A stretch of DNA of 64,000 bases from assembly GCF_016306625.1 (NCBI RefSeq), contig NZ_JACOII010000037.1, positions 100,450 to 164,449 of the forward strand, given 5' to 3'. This DNA is from Xenorhabdus lircayensis (GTDB taxonomy: Bacteria > Pseudomonadota > Gammaproteobacteria > Enterobacterales > Enterobacteriaceae). Position 1 is the stretch's first letter; each line of letters starts with the position of its first letter. Made by a program: the position numbers and the translations under genes. The notes beneath the pieces were generated by a model that was not told the DNA's origin, ran no database searches, and worked only from the letters and a program-made list of their open reading frames with translations. Below are positions 11,032 to 22,286 of this stretch, piece after piece.

Positions 11032-11537
11032 TGAATAAACCCATTTGTTCCACTGGACTTCGCTGGCTTTGGCTGGTTGTCATGGTATTAATCTTGGATT
11101 TGGGAAGCAAACACTTTGTGTTGCAGCATTTCACACTGTATGAATCCATCCCATTGATACCTTATTTCAACCTGACTTACGCCCAGAATTTGGGAGCTGC
11201 TTTCAGCTTTCTGGCTGATAAAGGCGGTTGGCAGCGCTGGTTCTTTGCATTAGTGGCAATAACCATCATAGTTGTATTGCTGGTGATGATGTATCGCTCC
11301 AGCGCCAAGCAAAAACTAAGCAATATCGCCTACGCTTTAGTGATTGGTGGGGCATTGGGGAATTTGTTCGATCGGCTGGTACATGGTTTTGTTGTCGATT
11401 TCATCGATTTTTACGTCGGGGAATGGCACTGGCCTACCTTTAATATTGCAGATTCTGCGATCTGCATCGGGGCGGCTCTCATTATTATAGAGAGCTTCAT
11501 CAGCCCGGATGATAAGAAAGCAGCATCGAAAACATAG
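11031..11537 (+). CDS. lspA: Lipoprotein signal peptidase II
   Basis: A 168-residue inner-membrane aspartyl protease with four membrane spans that cuts the signal peptide of diacylated prolipoproteins. The catalytic aspartates are in GNLFDRL and [11 protein letters not shown]. The start overlaps the ileS stop by one base. The classic order ileS-lspA-fkpB-ispH is kept. Confidence 0.97.
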   Translation: MNKPICSTGLRWLWLVVMVLILDLGSKHFVLQHFTLYESIPLIPYFNLTYAQNLGAAFSFLADKGGWQRWFFALVAITIIVVLLVMMYRSSAKQKLSNIAYALVIGGALGNLFDRLVHGFVVDFIDFYVGEWHWPTFNIADSAICIGAALIIIESFISPDDKKAASKT

Positions 11538-11569
11538 TCACTGAAAGAATGATAAAAAACCAGCCACAG

Positions 11570-11589
11570 TTAACAAAACCAGGGCTGGT
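11570..11589 (+). terminator. Weak stem-loop between lspA and fkpB
   Basis: ACCAGCC (11570-11576) pairs with GGCTGGT (11583-11589), followed by AATTT. It may attenuate readthrough from ileS-lspA into fkpB-ispH. A second symmetric stretch (TATACC...GGTATA, 11600-11618) follows. Confidence 0.35.
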
Positions 11590-11651
11590 AATTTCATCTA
11601 TACCCAATAACGGTATACTTGCAATCATTTTAAGTAAAAGGGTTGAGCAAC

Positions 11652-12122
11652 ATGTTAATGCAGGTGCAAGCGCACAGTGCAGTTTTATTACACTTCACAT
11701 TAAAGCTGGATGATGGCTCAACGGCAGACTCGACTTACAGTCAGGGTAAGCCCGCATTATTCCGCCTCGGTGATGGTAGCCTCTCTGCTCAGCTGGAACA
11801 GCAGCTTCTTGGCTTAAAAATGGGTGATAAACATCAATTCACACTGGCTGGAGAAACCATCTTTGGCAAACACAATCCTGATTTGGTGCAATACTTTACT
11901 CCCCGTGATTTTGCCGACGCCGGTACCCCAGAAGTCGGCACCATCATGTTATTTACGGCCATGAACGGCAGTGAAATGCCCGGGTTTGTCAAAGAAGTCG
12001 CTGAAGGCTCCATCACTGTTGATTTTAACCATCCACTGGCTGAACAAAACATCACTTTTGATATTGAAGTGTTGGAAATTGACCCTCAGTTGGAGGAAAC
12101 CCATGCAAATATTGCTGGCTAA
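11652..12122 (+). CDS. fkpB: FKBP-type peptidyl-prolyl isomerase FkpB (SlpA)
   Basis: An FKBP-type prolyl isomerase of about 156 residues (E. coli 149), with [20 protein letters not shown] and [13 protein letters not shown] matching the family. I take the ATG at 11652, since AAAGGG lies ten bases upstream; a TTG at 11643 and an ATG at 11658 are alternatives. The C-terminus ([12 protein letters not shown]) runs past the usual end and overlaps the first 20 bases of ispH. That suggests the original stop was lost and replaced by one inside ispH. It acts as a folding helper in the cytoplasm. Confidence 0.93.
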   Translation: MLMQVQAHSAVLLHFTLKLDDGSTADSTYSQGKPALFRLGDGSLSAQLEQQLLGLKMGDKHQFTLAGETIFGKHNPDLVQYFTPRDFADAGTPEVGTIMLFTAMNGSEMPGFVKEVAEGSITVDFNHPLAEQNITFDIEVLEIDPQLEETHANIAG

Positions 12123-13056
12123 CCCTCGTGGTTTCTGTGCTGGTGTTGATCGTGCCATCAGCATCGTAGAACGTGCACTGGAATTATACGGCTCCCCCAT
12201 TTATGTTCGCCATGAAGTAGTACATAACCGCTATGTGGTTGACAACCTCAGGGAACGTGGCGCTATTTTCATTGAAGAAATTTCAGAAGTGCCCGATGGC
12301 GCCATTCTGATCTTCTCTGCACATGGTGTTTCTCAGGCCATTCGTGCAGAAGCCCGCTCCCGTGATTTGACCATGTTGTTTGATGCGACCTGTCCGCTGG
12401 TCACCAAAGTACATATGGAAGTGGCAAGGGCAAGTCGCAAAGGTAAAGAAGCGATTTTGATCGGACATGCCGGCCATCCTGAAGTGGAAGGCACAATGGG
12501 GCAATACAATAACCCCGTAGGTGGCATGTATCTGGTGGAATCGCCGAAAGATGTGTGGAAACTACAAGTTAAGAATGAAAACAACCTCTGCTTTATGACG
12601 CAAACAACACTTTCTGTCGATGACACATCAGAAGTGATTGATGCGCTTAATGCTCGTTTTCCGAATATTGTTGGCCCACGCAAAGATGATATTTGCTATG
12701 CCACTACCAACCGTCAGGAAGCTGTTCGCGATTTAGCTTCAGGAGCCGATGTGGTTTTAGTCGTTGGCTCCAAAAATTCATCAAACTCAAATCGCTTGGC
12801 TGAATTGGTGCAGCGCGTAGGAAAACCCGCTTATTTGATTGATTCCGCGGATGATATTCAAGAAGAGTGGGTGAAAAATGTGAGTGCAGTAGGTGTAACA
12901 GCAGGAGCATCAGCTCCGGATATTTTGGTACAGAGAGTTATCGAACGCCTGAAAAATTTTGGTGCAGAGACGGTTAACGAACTGCATGGCCGAGAAGAGA
13001 ATATTGTTTTTGAAGTACCGAAAGAGTTGCGGGTTGAAGTCAAAGAAATTAATTAA
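12103..13056 (+). CDS. ispH: 4-hydroxy-3-methylbut-2-enyl diphosphate reductase
   Basis: A 317-residue iron-sulfur enzyme for the last step of the MEP isoprenoid pathway, giving IPP and DMAPP. The cluster cysteines are in [10 protein letters not shown] (Cys12), [11 protein letters not shown] and [11 protein letters not shown]. The frame is open far upstream into fkpB, but [14 protein letters not shown] with GGAGG eight bases upstream fixes the start at 12103. It overlaps fkpB by 20 bases. Confidence 0.97.
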   Translation: MQILLANPRGFCAGVDRAISIVERALELYGSPIYVRHEVVHNRYVVDNLRERGAIFIEEISEVPDGAILIFSAHGVSQAIRAEARSRDLTMLFDATCPLVTKVHMEVARASRKGKEAILIGHAGHPEVEGTMGQYNNPVGGMYLVESPKDVWKLQVKNENNLCFMTQTTLSVDDTSEVIDALNARFPNIVGPRKDDICYATTNRQEAVRDLASGADVVLVVGSKNSSNSNRLAELVQRVGKPAYLIDSADDIQEEWVKNVSAVGVTAGASAPDILVQRVIERLKNFGAETVNELHGREENIVFEVPKELRVEVKEIN

Positions 13057-14320
<1,264 letters not shown>

Positions 14321-14756
14321 TTTTTAAAAATTTTCAACTTATTGTAATTACGCAATTATTTTATATTAATTGCGTAATTACACAACATAGAAAACATTAT
14401 ATTAATATACTAAGATATTTTATTTTTTGTTGGTAATAGTTAGCCTTTTTGTCACCTTTTTGCCATAAACATGAAAAAAACCACATTTTTTTTCTGTTTT
14501 AAAGTTTTCCCTCACATTAATCGATTACCTATACCTACTTTCCTTATTTTTTCTGCCATATTTACTCAATATAAGACCAAGAGTTGTAAAAAAACCAATA
14601 AAAATGCCATTTTTTGTAGACAACCTTCCCTCTCATCATTAGAATGCGCGCAATTTGCCAAAATTTTGTCAGAAATCGTGATTGGCATTGATTTTAAGCA
14701 CAAAATATGAATTAATATGCAATAGATTCGACTGATTATTCATTCTGGAGGGCGTT
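14321..14756. other. dapB-carA spacer (carAB control region)
   Basis: 436 AT-rich bases with a near-palindrome TAATTGCGTAATTAC around 14345-14385. A 79-codon frame at 14471 has biased composition and no similarity I can name, and is judged spurious. By analogy this stretch holds the distal carAB promoter and its upstream regulatory sites. I could identify only the ARG boxes at its right end. Confidence 0.5.
14706..14744 (+). promoter_or_regulatory. Tandem ARG boxes at the proximal carAB promoter
   Basis: TGAATTAATATGCA (14708-14721) matches TGAATWWWWATTCA at all but one informative position. A degenerate second box (CGACTGATTATTCA, 14729-14742) follows with exactly the three-base spacing typical of paired ArgR operators. 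They sit 15 to 50 bases before the carA start, so arginine repression of the proximal promoter is expected. Confidence 0.65.
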
Positions 14757-15917
14757 TTGATTAAATCAGCTATATTGGTCCTGGAAGATGGAACTCAATT
14801 TCACGGTCGCGCCATCGGTGCAGAAGGAGTGGCTGTTGGAGAAGTGGTCTTCAATACCTCAATGACCGGATATCAAGAAATACTTACCGACCCTTCCTAT
14901 TCCCGCCAAATTGTTACTCTTACTTATCCCCATATTGGTAATGTCGGCATCAATGCCGCTGATGAAGAATCCCCCGCCATTCAAGCCCAAGGCCTAGTCA
15001 TTCGTGATTTACCCTTAGTGACTAGCAACTACCGCAGCGAAGAAAATCTGTCTGATTACCTGAAACGTCACAATATTGTTGCTATCGCTGATATCGATAC
15101 ACGCAAGCTAACCCGCCTATTAAGGGAAAAAGGGGCACAGAACGGCTGTATCATCGCGGGTAATGAGGCAGATGCCCAAGTTGCACAGGAAAAAGCAAAA
15201 GCATTCCCTGGCTTGAAAGGCATGGATCTCGCGAAAGAAGTAACAACTGCGCAATCTTATCAATGGGTGCAAGGAAGCTGGACGCTAGCTGATGGGCTGC
15301 CGGAAGCTCGCAAAGAGCAAGAATTGCCTTACCATATTGTGGCCTATGATTTTGGTGTTAAGCGCAATATCCTACGTATGCTGGTGGATCGCGGTTGCCG
15401 TGTTACCGTTGTACCTGCAAAAACCTCCGCAGATGAAGTGCTGAAAATGGCACCAGATGGCATTTTCCTGTCCAACGGCCCTGGCGACCCAGAGCCATGT
15501 GACTATGCTATCAAAGCAATCAAAATCTTCCTGAATACCGAAATACCGGTATTTGGTATCTGTTTGGGACACCAGTTGTTGGCACTGGCCAGTGGTGCAA
15601 AAACCGTGAAAATGAAATTTGGACATCACGGTGGTAACCATCCCGTTAAAGATCTGGATCGCAATGTTGTCATGATCACCGCACAGAACCACGGTTTCGC
15701 TGTTGATGAAAACTCACTGCCAACCAATCTGCGCGTAACGCATAAATCACTCTTTGATGGCACATTGCAAGGCATTCATCGCACTGATAAACCTGCATTC
15801 AGTTTTCAGGGACACCCTGAAGCCAGCCCAGGCCCACATGAAGCCGCTTTGCTGTTCGATCATTTTATCGAGTTAATTAAGCAGCATCGCCAGAAAAACG
15901 TTCAGAATACCAAATAA
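14757..15917 (+). CDS. carA: Carbamoyl-phosphate synthase small subunit
   Basis: A 386-residue glutaminase subunit that supplies ammonia to CarB for carbamoyl phosphate, a precursor of arginine and pyrimidines. The class I amidotransferase nucleophile is Cys269 in [11 protein letters not shown], with the catalytic His in [13 protein letters not shown]. The start is TTG at 14757 ([11 protein letters not shown]), with TGGAGG six bases upstream; E. coli carA also starts with UUG. carB follows after 17 bases. Confidence 0.98.
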   Translation: MIKSAILVLEDGTQFHGRAIGAEGVAVGEVVFNTSMTGYQEILTDPSYSRQIVTLTYPHIGNVGINAADEESPAIQAQGLVIRDLPLVTSNYRSEENLSDYLKRHNIVAIADIDTRKLTRLLREKGAQNGCIIAGNEADAQVAQEKAKAFPGLKGMDLAKEVTTAQSYQWVQGSWTLADGLPEARKEQELPYHIVAYDFGVKRNILRMLVDRGCRVTVVPAKTSADEVLKMAPDGIFLSNGPGDPEPCDYAIKAIKIFLNTEIPVFGICLGHQLLALASGAKTVKMKFGHHGGNHPVKDLDRNVVMITAQNHGFAVDENSLPTNLRVTHKSLFDGTLQGIHRTDKPAFSFQGHPEASPGPHEAALLFDHFIELIKQHRQKNVQNTK

Positions 15918-15934
15918 TCAGGAGAGGAAGAAAA

Positions 15935-18900
15935 ATGGCAAAACGTACTGATATTAAAAGTATCCTGATTTTAGGTGCTGGCCCGATTGTGATCGGTCAG
16001 GCTTGTGAATTTGACTACTCCGGTGCACAGGCTTGTAAGGCCCTGCGGGAAGAAGGCTATCGCGTCATTCTGGTGAACTCGAATCCGGCAACTATCATGA
16101 CCGACCCTGAAATGGCGGATGCAACCTACATCGAGCCAATCCACTGGGAAGTCGTACGCAAAATCATTGAAAAAGAGCGCCCAGATGCAGTCCTGCCAAC
16201 CATGGGCGGACAAACTGCTCTGAACTGCGCATTGGAGCTGGAACGTCAGGGCGTACTGAGCGAATTTGGCGTCACCATGATTGGTGCTACCGCTGATGCG
16301 ATTGATAAAGCAGAAGACCGCCAGCGTTTTGACAAGGCCATGAAAAAAATTGGTCTGGATACCGCCCGTTCTGGCTTCGCTCACACGATGGAAGAAGCGC
16401 TGGCGGTCGCTGAAGACGTCGGCTTCCCTTGCATTATTCGCCCTTCTTTTACCATGGGCGGAACAGGTGGCGGTATCGCTTACAACCGTGAAGAATTCGA
16501 AGAAATCTGTGAACGCGGTTTAGATCTCTCCCCAACCAATGAATTGCTGATCGATGAATCCCTGATTGGCTGGAAAGAGTATGAAATGGAAGTGGTGCGG
16601 GATAAAAACGATAACTGCATCATCGTCTGTTCCATTGAAAACTTCGACCCAATGGGCATTCATACCGGTGATTCCATCACCGTCGCACCTGCACAAACGC
16701 TGACCGACAAAGAATACCAAATCATGCGTAACGCTTCGATGGCGGTATTGCGTGAAATCGGTGTAGAAACCGGTGGTTCAAACGTTCAGTTTGCAGTGAA
16801 TCCGAAAAATGGTCGTCTGATTGTCATTGAAATGAACCCACGGGTATCCCGCTCATCGGCGCTGGCTTCCAAGGCAACAGGTTTTCCAATTGCAAAAATC
16901 GCGGCAAAACTGGCAGTCGGCTATACCCTTGATGAATTGATGAATGACATCACGCGCGGACGCACTCCGGCTTCTTTCGAACCTTCCATCGATTATGTTG
17001 TGACGAAAATTCCCCGCTTCAACTTCGAGAAGTTTGCAGGTAGCAATGATCGTCTGACTACTCAGATGAAATCTGTCGGTGAAGTGATGGCAATTGGCCG
17101 TACCTTCCAGGAGTCCTTGCAAAAAGCCCTGCGCGGTCTGGAAGTCGGTGCGACCGGATTCGATCCTAAAGTCAATCTGGATGACCCACAGTCACTGACC
17201 AAAATCCGTAGTGAGCTGAAGAGTGCGGGTGCTGAACGTATTTGGTATGTCGCCGATGCTTTCCGCGCGGGTATGTCCGTTGATGGTATCTTTAATCTGA
17301 CCAACATCGACCGCTGGTTTTTGGTGCAAATTGAAGAACTGGTTCGTTTAGAAGAACAAATGGCAGAACAAGGCGTTAATGGCCTGTCCTTTGATTTCCT
17401 GCGTCATCTCAAGCGCAAAGGTTTTGCCGACGCACATCTGGCTAAGCTGGCTGGAATCTCTGGTAAAGAGATTCGCAAACTGCGCCATGATTATAAACTG
17501 TATCCGGTTTATAAGCGTGTTGATACCTGTGCAGCAGAGTTCTCCACCGATACCGCTTACATGTACTCCACATACGAAGACGAATGTGAAGCCAATCCGA
17601 ACAATGACAAGCCGAAAATCATGGTATTGGGCGGTGGCCCGAACCGTATCGGGCAAGGCATTGAATTCGATTACTGCTGCGTACATGCTTCATTGGCCCT
17701 GCGTGAAGATGGTTACGAAACCATCATGGTGAACTGTAACCCAGAAACCGTTTCAACAGATTACGACACTTCCGACCGTCTTTACTTTGAACCGGTCACA
17801 CTGGAAGACGTGCTGGAAATCGTGCGTGTTGAGCAGCCAAAAGGCGTTATTGTTCAGTATGGCGGCCAGACTCCACTGAAACTGGCGCGTGAGCTGGAAG
17901 CCGCAGGAGTACCCATTATCGGTACTAGCCCTGACGCCATTGACCGCGCAGAAGACCGTGAACGTTTTCAACAAGCTGTTAATCGTCTTGGCCTGAAACA
18001 GCCTGCAAACGCCACTGTTTCCACTATCGAACAAGCAGTTGAAAAAGGTAATGCGATTGGCTATCCGCTGGTAGTTCGCCCATCTTATGTACTGGGTGGA
18101 CGCGCAATGGAAATCGTGTATGACGAATCTGACCTGCGCCGCTACTTCCAAACTGCGATTAGCGTATCCAACGATGCGCCAGTCCTGCTGGATCGCTTCC
18201 TTGATGATGCGGTGGAAGTCGATGTTGATGCCATCTGTGATGGTGAGCGCGTTTTGATCGGCGGCATCATGGAGCATATCGAACAAGCGGGAGTTCACTC
18301 CGGTGACTCAGCCTGTTCTTTGCCTGCTTACACCTTAAGCAAAGAAATTCAGGATGTTATGCGCCAGCAAGTTGAAAAACTGGCCTTTGAACTGCGTGTC
18401 CGTGGTCTGATGAACGTCCAATTTGCGGTGAAAAATAACGAAGTCTACCTGATTGAAGTGAATCCACGCGCGGCGCGTACTGTGCCATTCGTTTCCAAAG
18501 CAACGGGTCTGCCGCTGGCAAAAGTAGCTGCACGCGTGATGGCAGGTCAATCTCTGCTTAAGCAAGGTGCAATTAAAGAAATCATTCCACCTTACTACTC
18601 AGTGAAAGAAGTGGTACTGCCATTCAATAAATTCCCGGGTGTTGACCCAATTCTGGGGCCAGAAATGCGCTCTACAGGTGAAGTGATGGGCGTTGGTCGT
18701 ACCTTTGCCGAAGCCTTCTCAAAAGCGATGCTGGGCAGCAACTCCACCATGAAAAAACAAGGCCGGGCACTGCTCTCTGTACGCGAGGAAGATAAAGAAC
18801 GTGTCGTTGATTTGGCTGCTAAGCTGCTTAAGCAAGGCTTTGAATTGGATGCGACTCACGGTACAGCGATTGTATTGGGTGAAGCGGGAATCAATCCACG

Positions 18901-19159
18901 CTTGGTAAATAAAGTTCACGAAGGACGTCCGCACATTCAAGATAGGATCAAAAACGGTGAATATGACTATATCGTCAATACCACCGCAGGCCGTCAAGCC
19001 ATTGAAGATTCAAAACTGCTGCGTCGCAGTGCACTGCAATATAAAGTGCACTATGACACAACCCTGAATGGCGGCTTTGCAACGACCATGGCACTCAATG
19101 CAGATCCTACTGAGCAGGTCATTTCTGTACAAGAAATGCACGCAAAGATTGTCAAATAA
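15935..19159 (+). CDS. carB: Carbamoyl-phosphate synthase large subunit
   Basis: 1074 residues with two homologous ATP-grasp halves. The first half begins [20 protein letters not shown] and the second [19 protein letters not shown] (near residue 556). Between them lies the oligomerisation domain, and a C-terminal MGS-like allosteric domain follows (from about 935). It makes carbamoyl phosphate from bicarbonate, ammonia and two ATP. AGGAGAGGAAG precedes the ATG. Confidence 0.98.
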   Translation: MAKRTDIKSILILGAGPIVIGQACEFDYSGAQACKALREEGYRVILVNSNPATIMTDPEMADATYIEPIHWEVVRKIIEKERPDAVLPTMGGQTALNCALELERQGVLSEFGVTMIGATADAIDKAEDRQRFDKAMKKIGLDTARSGFAHTMEEALAVAEDVGFPCIIRPSFTMGGTGGGIAYNREEFEEICERGLDLSPTNELLIDESLIGWKEYEMEVVRDKNDNCIIVCSIENFDPMGIHTGDSITVAPAQTLTDKEYQIMRNASMAVLREIGVETGGSNVQFAVNPKNGRLIVIEMNPRVSRSSALASKATGFPIAKIAAKLAVGYTLDELMNDITRGRTPASFEPSIDYVVTKIPRFNFEKFAGSNDRLTTQMKSVGEVMAIGRTFQESLQKALRGLEVGATGFDPKVNLDDPQSLTKIRSELKSAGAERIWYVADAFRAGMSVDGIFNLTNIDRWFLVQIEELVRLEEQMAEQGVNGLSFDFLRHLKRKGFADAHLAKLAGISGKEIRKLRHDYKLYPVYKRVDTCAAEFSTDTAYMYSTYEDECEANPNNDKPKIMVLGGGPNRIGQGIEFDYCCVHASLALREDGYETIMVNCNPETVSTDYDTSDRLYFEPVTLEDVLEIVRVEQPKGVIVQYGGQTPLKLARELEAAGVPIIGTSPDAIDRAEDRERFQQAVNRLGLKQPANATVSTIEQAVEKGNAIGYPLVVRPSYVLGGRAMEIVYDESDLRRYFQTAISVSNDAPVLLDRFLDDAVEVDVDAICDGERVLIGGIMEHIEQAGVHSGDSACSLPAYTLSKEIQDVMRQQVEKLAFELRVRGLMNVQFAVKNNEVYLIEVNPRAARTVPFVSKATGLPLAKVAARVMAGQSLLKQGAIKEIIPPYYSVKEVVLPFNKFPGVDPILGPEMRSTGEVMGVGRTFAEAFSKAMLGSNSTMKKQGRALLSVREEDKERVVDLAAKLLKQGFELDATHGTAIVLGEAGINPRLVNKVHEGRPHIQDRIKNGEYDYIVNTTAGRQAIEDSKLLRRSALQYKVHYDTTLNGGFATTMALNADPTEQVISVQEMHAKIVK

Positions 19160-19202
19160 ATCGGCTGAGTAAGATACCCTCAATTTTGACGGTATTTTCC
19201 TG

Positions 19203-19253
19203 AAAAAACGGCTTCCCCAAAGTTGGAAATCCAACGAGTAAGGAAGCCGTTTT
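19203..19253 (+). terminator. carAB terminator
   Basis: AAAACGGCTTCC pairs with GGAAGCCGTTTT around an inner hairpin (GTTGG AAAT CCAAC), and the 3' side ends in a T-run. Confidence 0.85.
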
Positions 19254-19354
19254 ATTTAGTATTTTGTTTATTAATGATGCTTAATATTGAAGTCTGTGAA
19301 TAATCAGCAACAATCATAGTAGGCATCTTTGATAATCATAGGGAGTCGAATACT

Positions 19355-20047
19355 GTGTCAAACATCATGTTAAAGCGTAAATATTTAACCCACTCGGAAA
19401 TTGAAGTCTTACTCAAAGAGTTGGAAAAACACTCTCATGCTGATCGCAATATTTGCATGATATTTATGGGGTTTATTCATGGTTTTCGTGTGTCTGAGTT
19501 GCTTGGTTTGAAACTGTCCGATGTAGATTTGGACGGGAAAAAGCTGCAAGTGCAACGCCTGAAAAATGGTTTCTCCACAATTCACCCAATGGTAGCGCGA
19601 GAAATTCAACTAATACGGAAATGGCTTTCCCTGCGCCAGCGCTACAAAAACAGTGATCAAAGTGACTGGTTATTCTTATCAAGAACAGGAGCACGCATGT
19701 CACGCCAGCAGTTTTATAAAATCATTCGACAGACTAGTTTAAAAGCCAAATTAGCGGTTTGCGCGAATCCGCACATGTTGCGACATTCTTGTGGCTACGC
19801 TCTGGCGGATAATGGCGTGGATACCCGCTTGATTCAAGACTATTTAGGCCATCGAAATATTCGTCATACCGTCCGCTATACCGCGAGTAATGCAGGTCGC
19901 TTTGAGACGATATGGCAAGAAAGAGGAAAACGAAAATTGTCGACAATTAGTACCAAACTGTTAACCCATAAATTATCCCACTTTTTCAACTCCATTTATC
20001 TTCATTTTACTCACAGAAATCAAAACAACTATTTGATTCAACCCTAA
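19355..20047 (+). CDS. FimB/MrpI-type tyrosine recombinase whose 3' end lies inside its own invertible element
   Basis: A 230-residue tyrosine recombinase (MrpI/FimB relatives are about 190-200). Catalytic residues are visible: Arg45 (GFRVSELLGL), Lys70, His140 and Arg143 (HMLRHSCGYAL), His166 (LGHRNIRHT) and the nucleophile Tyr175. The start is GTG at 19355 with GGGAG ten bases upstream. It should invert the adjacent segment between the repeats at 19947-19968 and 20226-20247. The left repeat encodes residues 198-204 (ISTKLLT), so residues 205-230 are coded inside the invertible segment. After inversion the frame would read QDD and stop at residue 207, near the usual family length. Function as a fimbrial phase-switch enzyme is inferred from family and context. 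Confidence 0.9.
   Translation: MSNIMLKRKYLTHSEIEVLLKELEKHSHADRNICMIFMGFIHGFRVSELLGLKLSDVDLDGKKLQVQRLKNGFSTIHPMVAREIQLIRKWLSLRQRYKNSDQSDWLFLSRTGARMSRQQFYKIIRQTSLKAKLAVCANPHMLRHSCGYALADNGVDTRLIQDYLGHRNIRHTVRYTASNAGRFETIWQERGKRKLSTISTKLLTHKLSHFFNSIYLHFTHRNQNNYLIQP
19947..19968 (+). repeat. Left inverted repeat of the invertible element
   Basis: A 22-base arm inside the recombinase coding frame (codons 198 to 205). It is identical to the reverse complement of 20226-20247. Confidence 0.92.
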
Positions 20048-20225
20048 AAAATTCTCCTCCTATCTGAATATCATATCCTGTTTTCTCCTCATAAGAATTT
20101 TCCTCTTTTACTATCCTGTTGAACAAAAATTTAGATTGCTCGACATCGAAAGCTGCATAAATTAAAACCATCAATCATATTGGAATAATAAACCAAGATA
20201 ATACTCAAACTAAGACTAATCATCC

Positions 20226-20247
20226 TGGGTTAACAGTTTGGTACTAA
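20226..20247 (-). repeat. Right inverted repeat of the invertible element
   Basis: A 22-base arm. Just outside it, GTTAACCATTTGGT (20250-20263) repeats the arm core GTTAACAGTTTGGT (20229-20242) with two mismatches, 21 bases apart. This could be an extra recombinase-binding site. Confidence 0.92.
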
Positions 20248-20300
20248 ATGTTAACCATTTGGTGTGCTATTACCTTACGTTGTTTGATGGAAAATTGATG

Positions 20301-20331
20301 AAAAAAAGCCATTCCTGTTCAGGAATGGCTT
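20301..20331 (-). terminator. Terminator of the fimbrial operon
   Basis: AAGCCATTCCT (20307-20317) pairs with AGGAATGGCTT (20321-20331). Read on the minus strand it is followed by a run of seven T. It lies 70 bases after the XRE gene and separates the operon from the invertible element. Confidence 0.85.
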
Positions 20332-20399
20332 GGATTTCTGATATACCTTAATTTTTTTGTATTTGATATCAATATATACCCGATACTATAGGCCCAAGA

Positions 20400-20675
20400 C
20401 TACAAGCCCAATATTGTTTCCGCTACACAGTCATATTGATTATTCATATGAACTTTAGGGGGGATAAAACAGTCCTCCAGAAACCAGTCTACTGGTGTAT
20501 TCAAGGCCATAGAAATATCGACCAAATGTTCCAGGCTGATTTTATTAGTTCCTCGTTCATAACGTGACAATTGCTGATGGCTAACTCCAATTCTGTCTGC
20601 CAGCTCTGCTGCTGTCACTCCAATTTCTTTCCTTTTCATTTGGATTCTTTTTCCTACCAGCATACTGACTCGCAT
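20400..20675 (-). CDS. MrpJ-like XRE-family regulator, last gene of the fimbrial operon
   Basis: A 91-residue helix-turn-helix protein (residues 7-66) with the MrpJ-type recognition helix IGVSHQQLSRYERGTNK. In Proteus mirabilis, MrpJ is made from the end of the mrp operon and represses flagellar genes, so adherence and swimming are opposed. The same place and motif suggest the same role here. It follows the tip adhesin gene by 18 bases and is followed by a strong terminator. Confidence 0.85.
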   Translation of the reverse strand: MRVSMLVGKRIQMKRKEIGVTAAELADRIGVSHQQLSRYERGTNKISLEHLVDISMALNTPVDWFLEDCFIPPKVHMNNQYDCVAETILGL

Positions 20676-20693
20676 AATATCTTTACTCTCGAT

Positions 20694-21533
20694 TTATAAA
20701 TAAGTTAAATAAACTATTGCGGTACCTTCATATTTACCGGCTTTTGGTGGGGCTATCGTGTGCAATACTGATGTCAATGTGAAATTTGTGGGAATATTCC
20801 TCCCTTGAGCGGTGACATTCACCCCATCTGCCGCATTTTTCCCATTAATTTGCAATGTCGAATACATTTGCTTATTAGCATCGAAATAAACTTTTGGTTC
20901 ATCATTGATTGATTTGGCCTGCAACATGATTTTGTTGCTATAAATAGCACATTTGAATTGACCATTAATTGAGCGAGTCGCATTATTCACTTCTGAGGCG
21001 GTTAATTCCCCATATGCAATTTCAGACGGTATGGTGATTTCACAGTACTGATTCGCGGGTGGCATTTTATTACAAGTGGAGTTAGGGAATTTCTGCCCAT
21101 CACCATATTGCATTGCTACATAAGTACCATAAAACAAACCTACGCAGTCCGCCTCTGCGCTTATAATAGGAAATGTAACCCGCTTAGGAACCCCAAGCTG
21201 TCTTTTATACGCTCTCATCACATCGGCGGTTGTCCGATATTTATGTGCATCTTCCAGACATGCCTTTGCATCCACACAGGAGCCGTACATGCCTGGCCTT
21301 TGACCATTCTTATATTGAACATCGGGGCCAACGTAGCATTTTCTCGCGCTATAGCAAGGATTAGGGATCCCCTCTTCCTCTGTCCAGGCAATAATTTCCA
21401 TGGTCGTCCTAGTCTGGTTACCGCTTACCTCAGTATTAACCGGCATAACATAAGCCCCACCATAAGCATGTGTGGCACTCAATAAAAATAACAAGGCCGC
21501 TAGTTTCAACAACGATTTCTTAATATGGCGCAT
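20694..21533 (-). CDS. mrxH: MrpH-like fimbrial tip adhesin
   Basis: A 279-residue secreted protein with a signal peptide (cut near Ala-Tyr-Gly, residues 22-25), a cysteine-rich receptor domain (NPCYSARKCYV, GSCVDAKACLED, EADCVGL, QYCEI) and a C-terminal pilin-like domain ending YEGTAIVYLTYL for donor-strand assembly. It fits the two-domain tip adhesin of MR/P-type pili. MrpH of Proteus binds zinc through three histidines; here the mature protein has only two His, so that site appears absent and the ligand may differ. It lies next to the XRE gene at the operon end. Confidence 0.85.
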   Translation of the reverse strand: MRHIKKSLLKLAALLFLLSATHAYGGAYVMPVNTEVSGNQTRTTMEIIAWTEEEGIPNPCYSARKCYVGPDVQYKNGQRPGMYGSCVDAKACLEDAHKYRTTADVMRAYKRQLGVPKRVTFPIISAEADCVGLFYGTYVAMQYGDGQKFPNSTCNKMPPANQYCEITIPSEIAYGELTASEVNNATRSINGQFKCAIYSNKIMLQAKSINDEPKVYFDANKQMYSTLQINGKNAADGVNVTAQGRNIPTNFTLTSVLHTIAPPKAGKYEGTAIVYLTYL

Positions 21534-21598
21534 AACTTATTTTCCAAATGGCATCAAACTCTGGCTAAAGATCGTGGATGAAAAACCAGTCAGCATGA

Positions 21599-22168
21599 CT
21601 AATCATAGTTAACTTCAAAAGTCGCAATCGCACTGAATTCACCAGCACCAATCCTCTTTCTTTGAAGAGCTCGGGGTTCAGCTTGTACATAAGCCCGAAA
21701 CGGAATGACATTATTTCTGCTATTGGCTAATAACGGGAATTCAGCGGTTTTATTAAATGGCATCGGTGTACCATCGACCTTTTCCATGCCAATAGCAGCA
21801 CCATAAGCACGACTGCCAGAGCTAAATGCCAATAACCCCGGTAGCTCTTGACTCGTTTGTCCCGAGAACTTGATTTTTAGGCGCTTTGTGATCCGAGGAT
21901 CACAATCCTCTAAATTCAGATAAAATTGCTGACCTTCTGTACGATGTTTCAGGTAAAGATCACTGTTAAGAATATTCCCCAAATACACTTCCATTTTTTG
22001 ATCTTCTGTCTTAATCGAGCAAGTAGGAGCAAGTACAGTGAGCGTAATCCTGACATTTTGGCGCAGGTTATCTTTTGCATATGCACTTTGCTGACTGCCA
22101 ATGCTAAAAAGAAACAGCGCCGACAATGCATATCTGGATAGTTTGATGCTTAACGGACTCATTATCAT
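21599..22168 (-). CDS. mrxG: Minor fimbrial subunit (MrpG-like)
   Basis: A 189-residue pilin-domain protein with a signal peptide ending SAYAKD. It has the paired cysteines of the pilin fold (LAPTCSIKT and LNLEDCDPR), a mid-domain RAYGAAIGM segment and a C-terminal beta strand GAGEFSAIATFEVNYD for donor-strand exchange. It is probably a tip or adaptor subunit carried by the chaperone. It lies between the chaperone and adhesin genes. Assignment to MrpG rather than MrpE or MrpF is by position and is less certain. Confidence 0.8.
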   Translation of the reverse strand: MIMSPLSIKLSRYALSALFLFSIGSQQSAYAKDNLRQNVRITLTVLAPTCSIKTEDQKMEVYLGNILNSDLYLKHRTEGQQFYLNLEDCDPRITKRLKIKFSGQTSQELPGLLAFSSGSRAYGAAIGMEKVDGTPMPFNKTAEFPLLANSRNNVIPFRAYVQAEPRALQRKRIGAGEFSAIATFEVNYD

Positions 22169-22286
22169 TTACCCAACATTTATCCAATCATTTACCCAAA
22201 GAAAGCCATCATGATCAGGTTATTTCCGCATTGATGCCCCATCAACATCACTATTGGTGGGACGTCATCCACACGACTCAAGCCAA

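Larger units (their letters stand above)
19947..20247. mobile_element. Invertible DNA element (fimbrial-type phase switch)
   Basis: Perfect 22-bp inverted repeats bound a 257-base AT-rich segment (19969-20225). The left repeat is 19947-19968 (begins TTAGTACCAAAC, ends GTTAACCCA); the right repeat is its exact reverse complement at 20226-20247. The 301-base total is close to E. coli fimS (about 314) and the Proteus mrp switch (about 250). It contains the last 26 codons of the recombinase. I see no convincing promoter in either orientation. The fimbrial operon ends with a terminator just to the right, so this copy does not sit upstream of the pilin gene. Confidence 0.9.

Noticed and set aside
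14471..14710. 79-codon frame upstream of carA
   Set aside because: It lies in the carAB control region, has AT-driven composition and no ribosome site or family motif.
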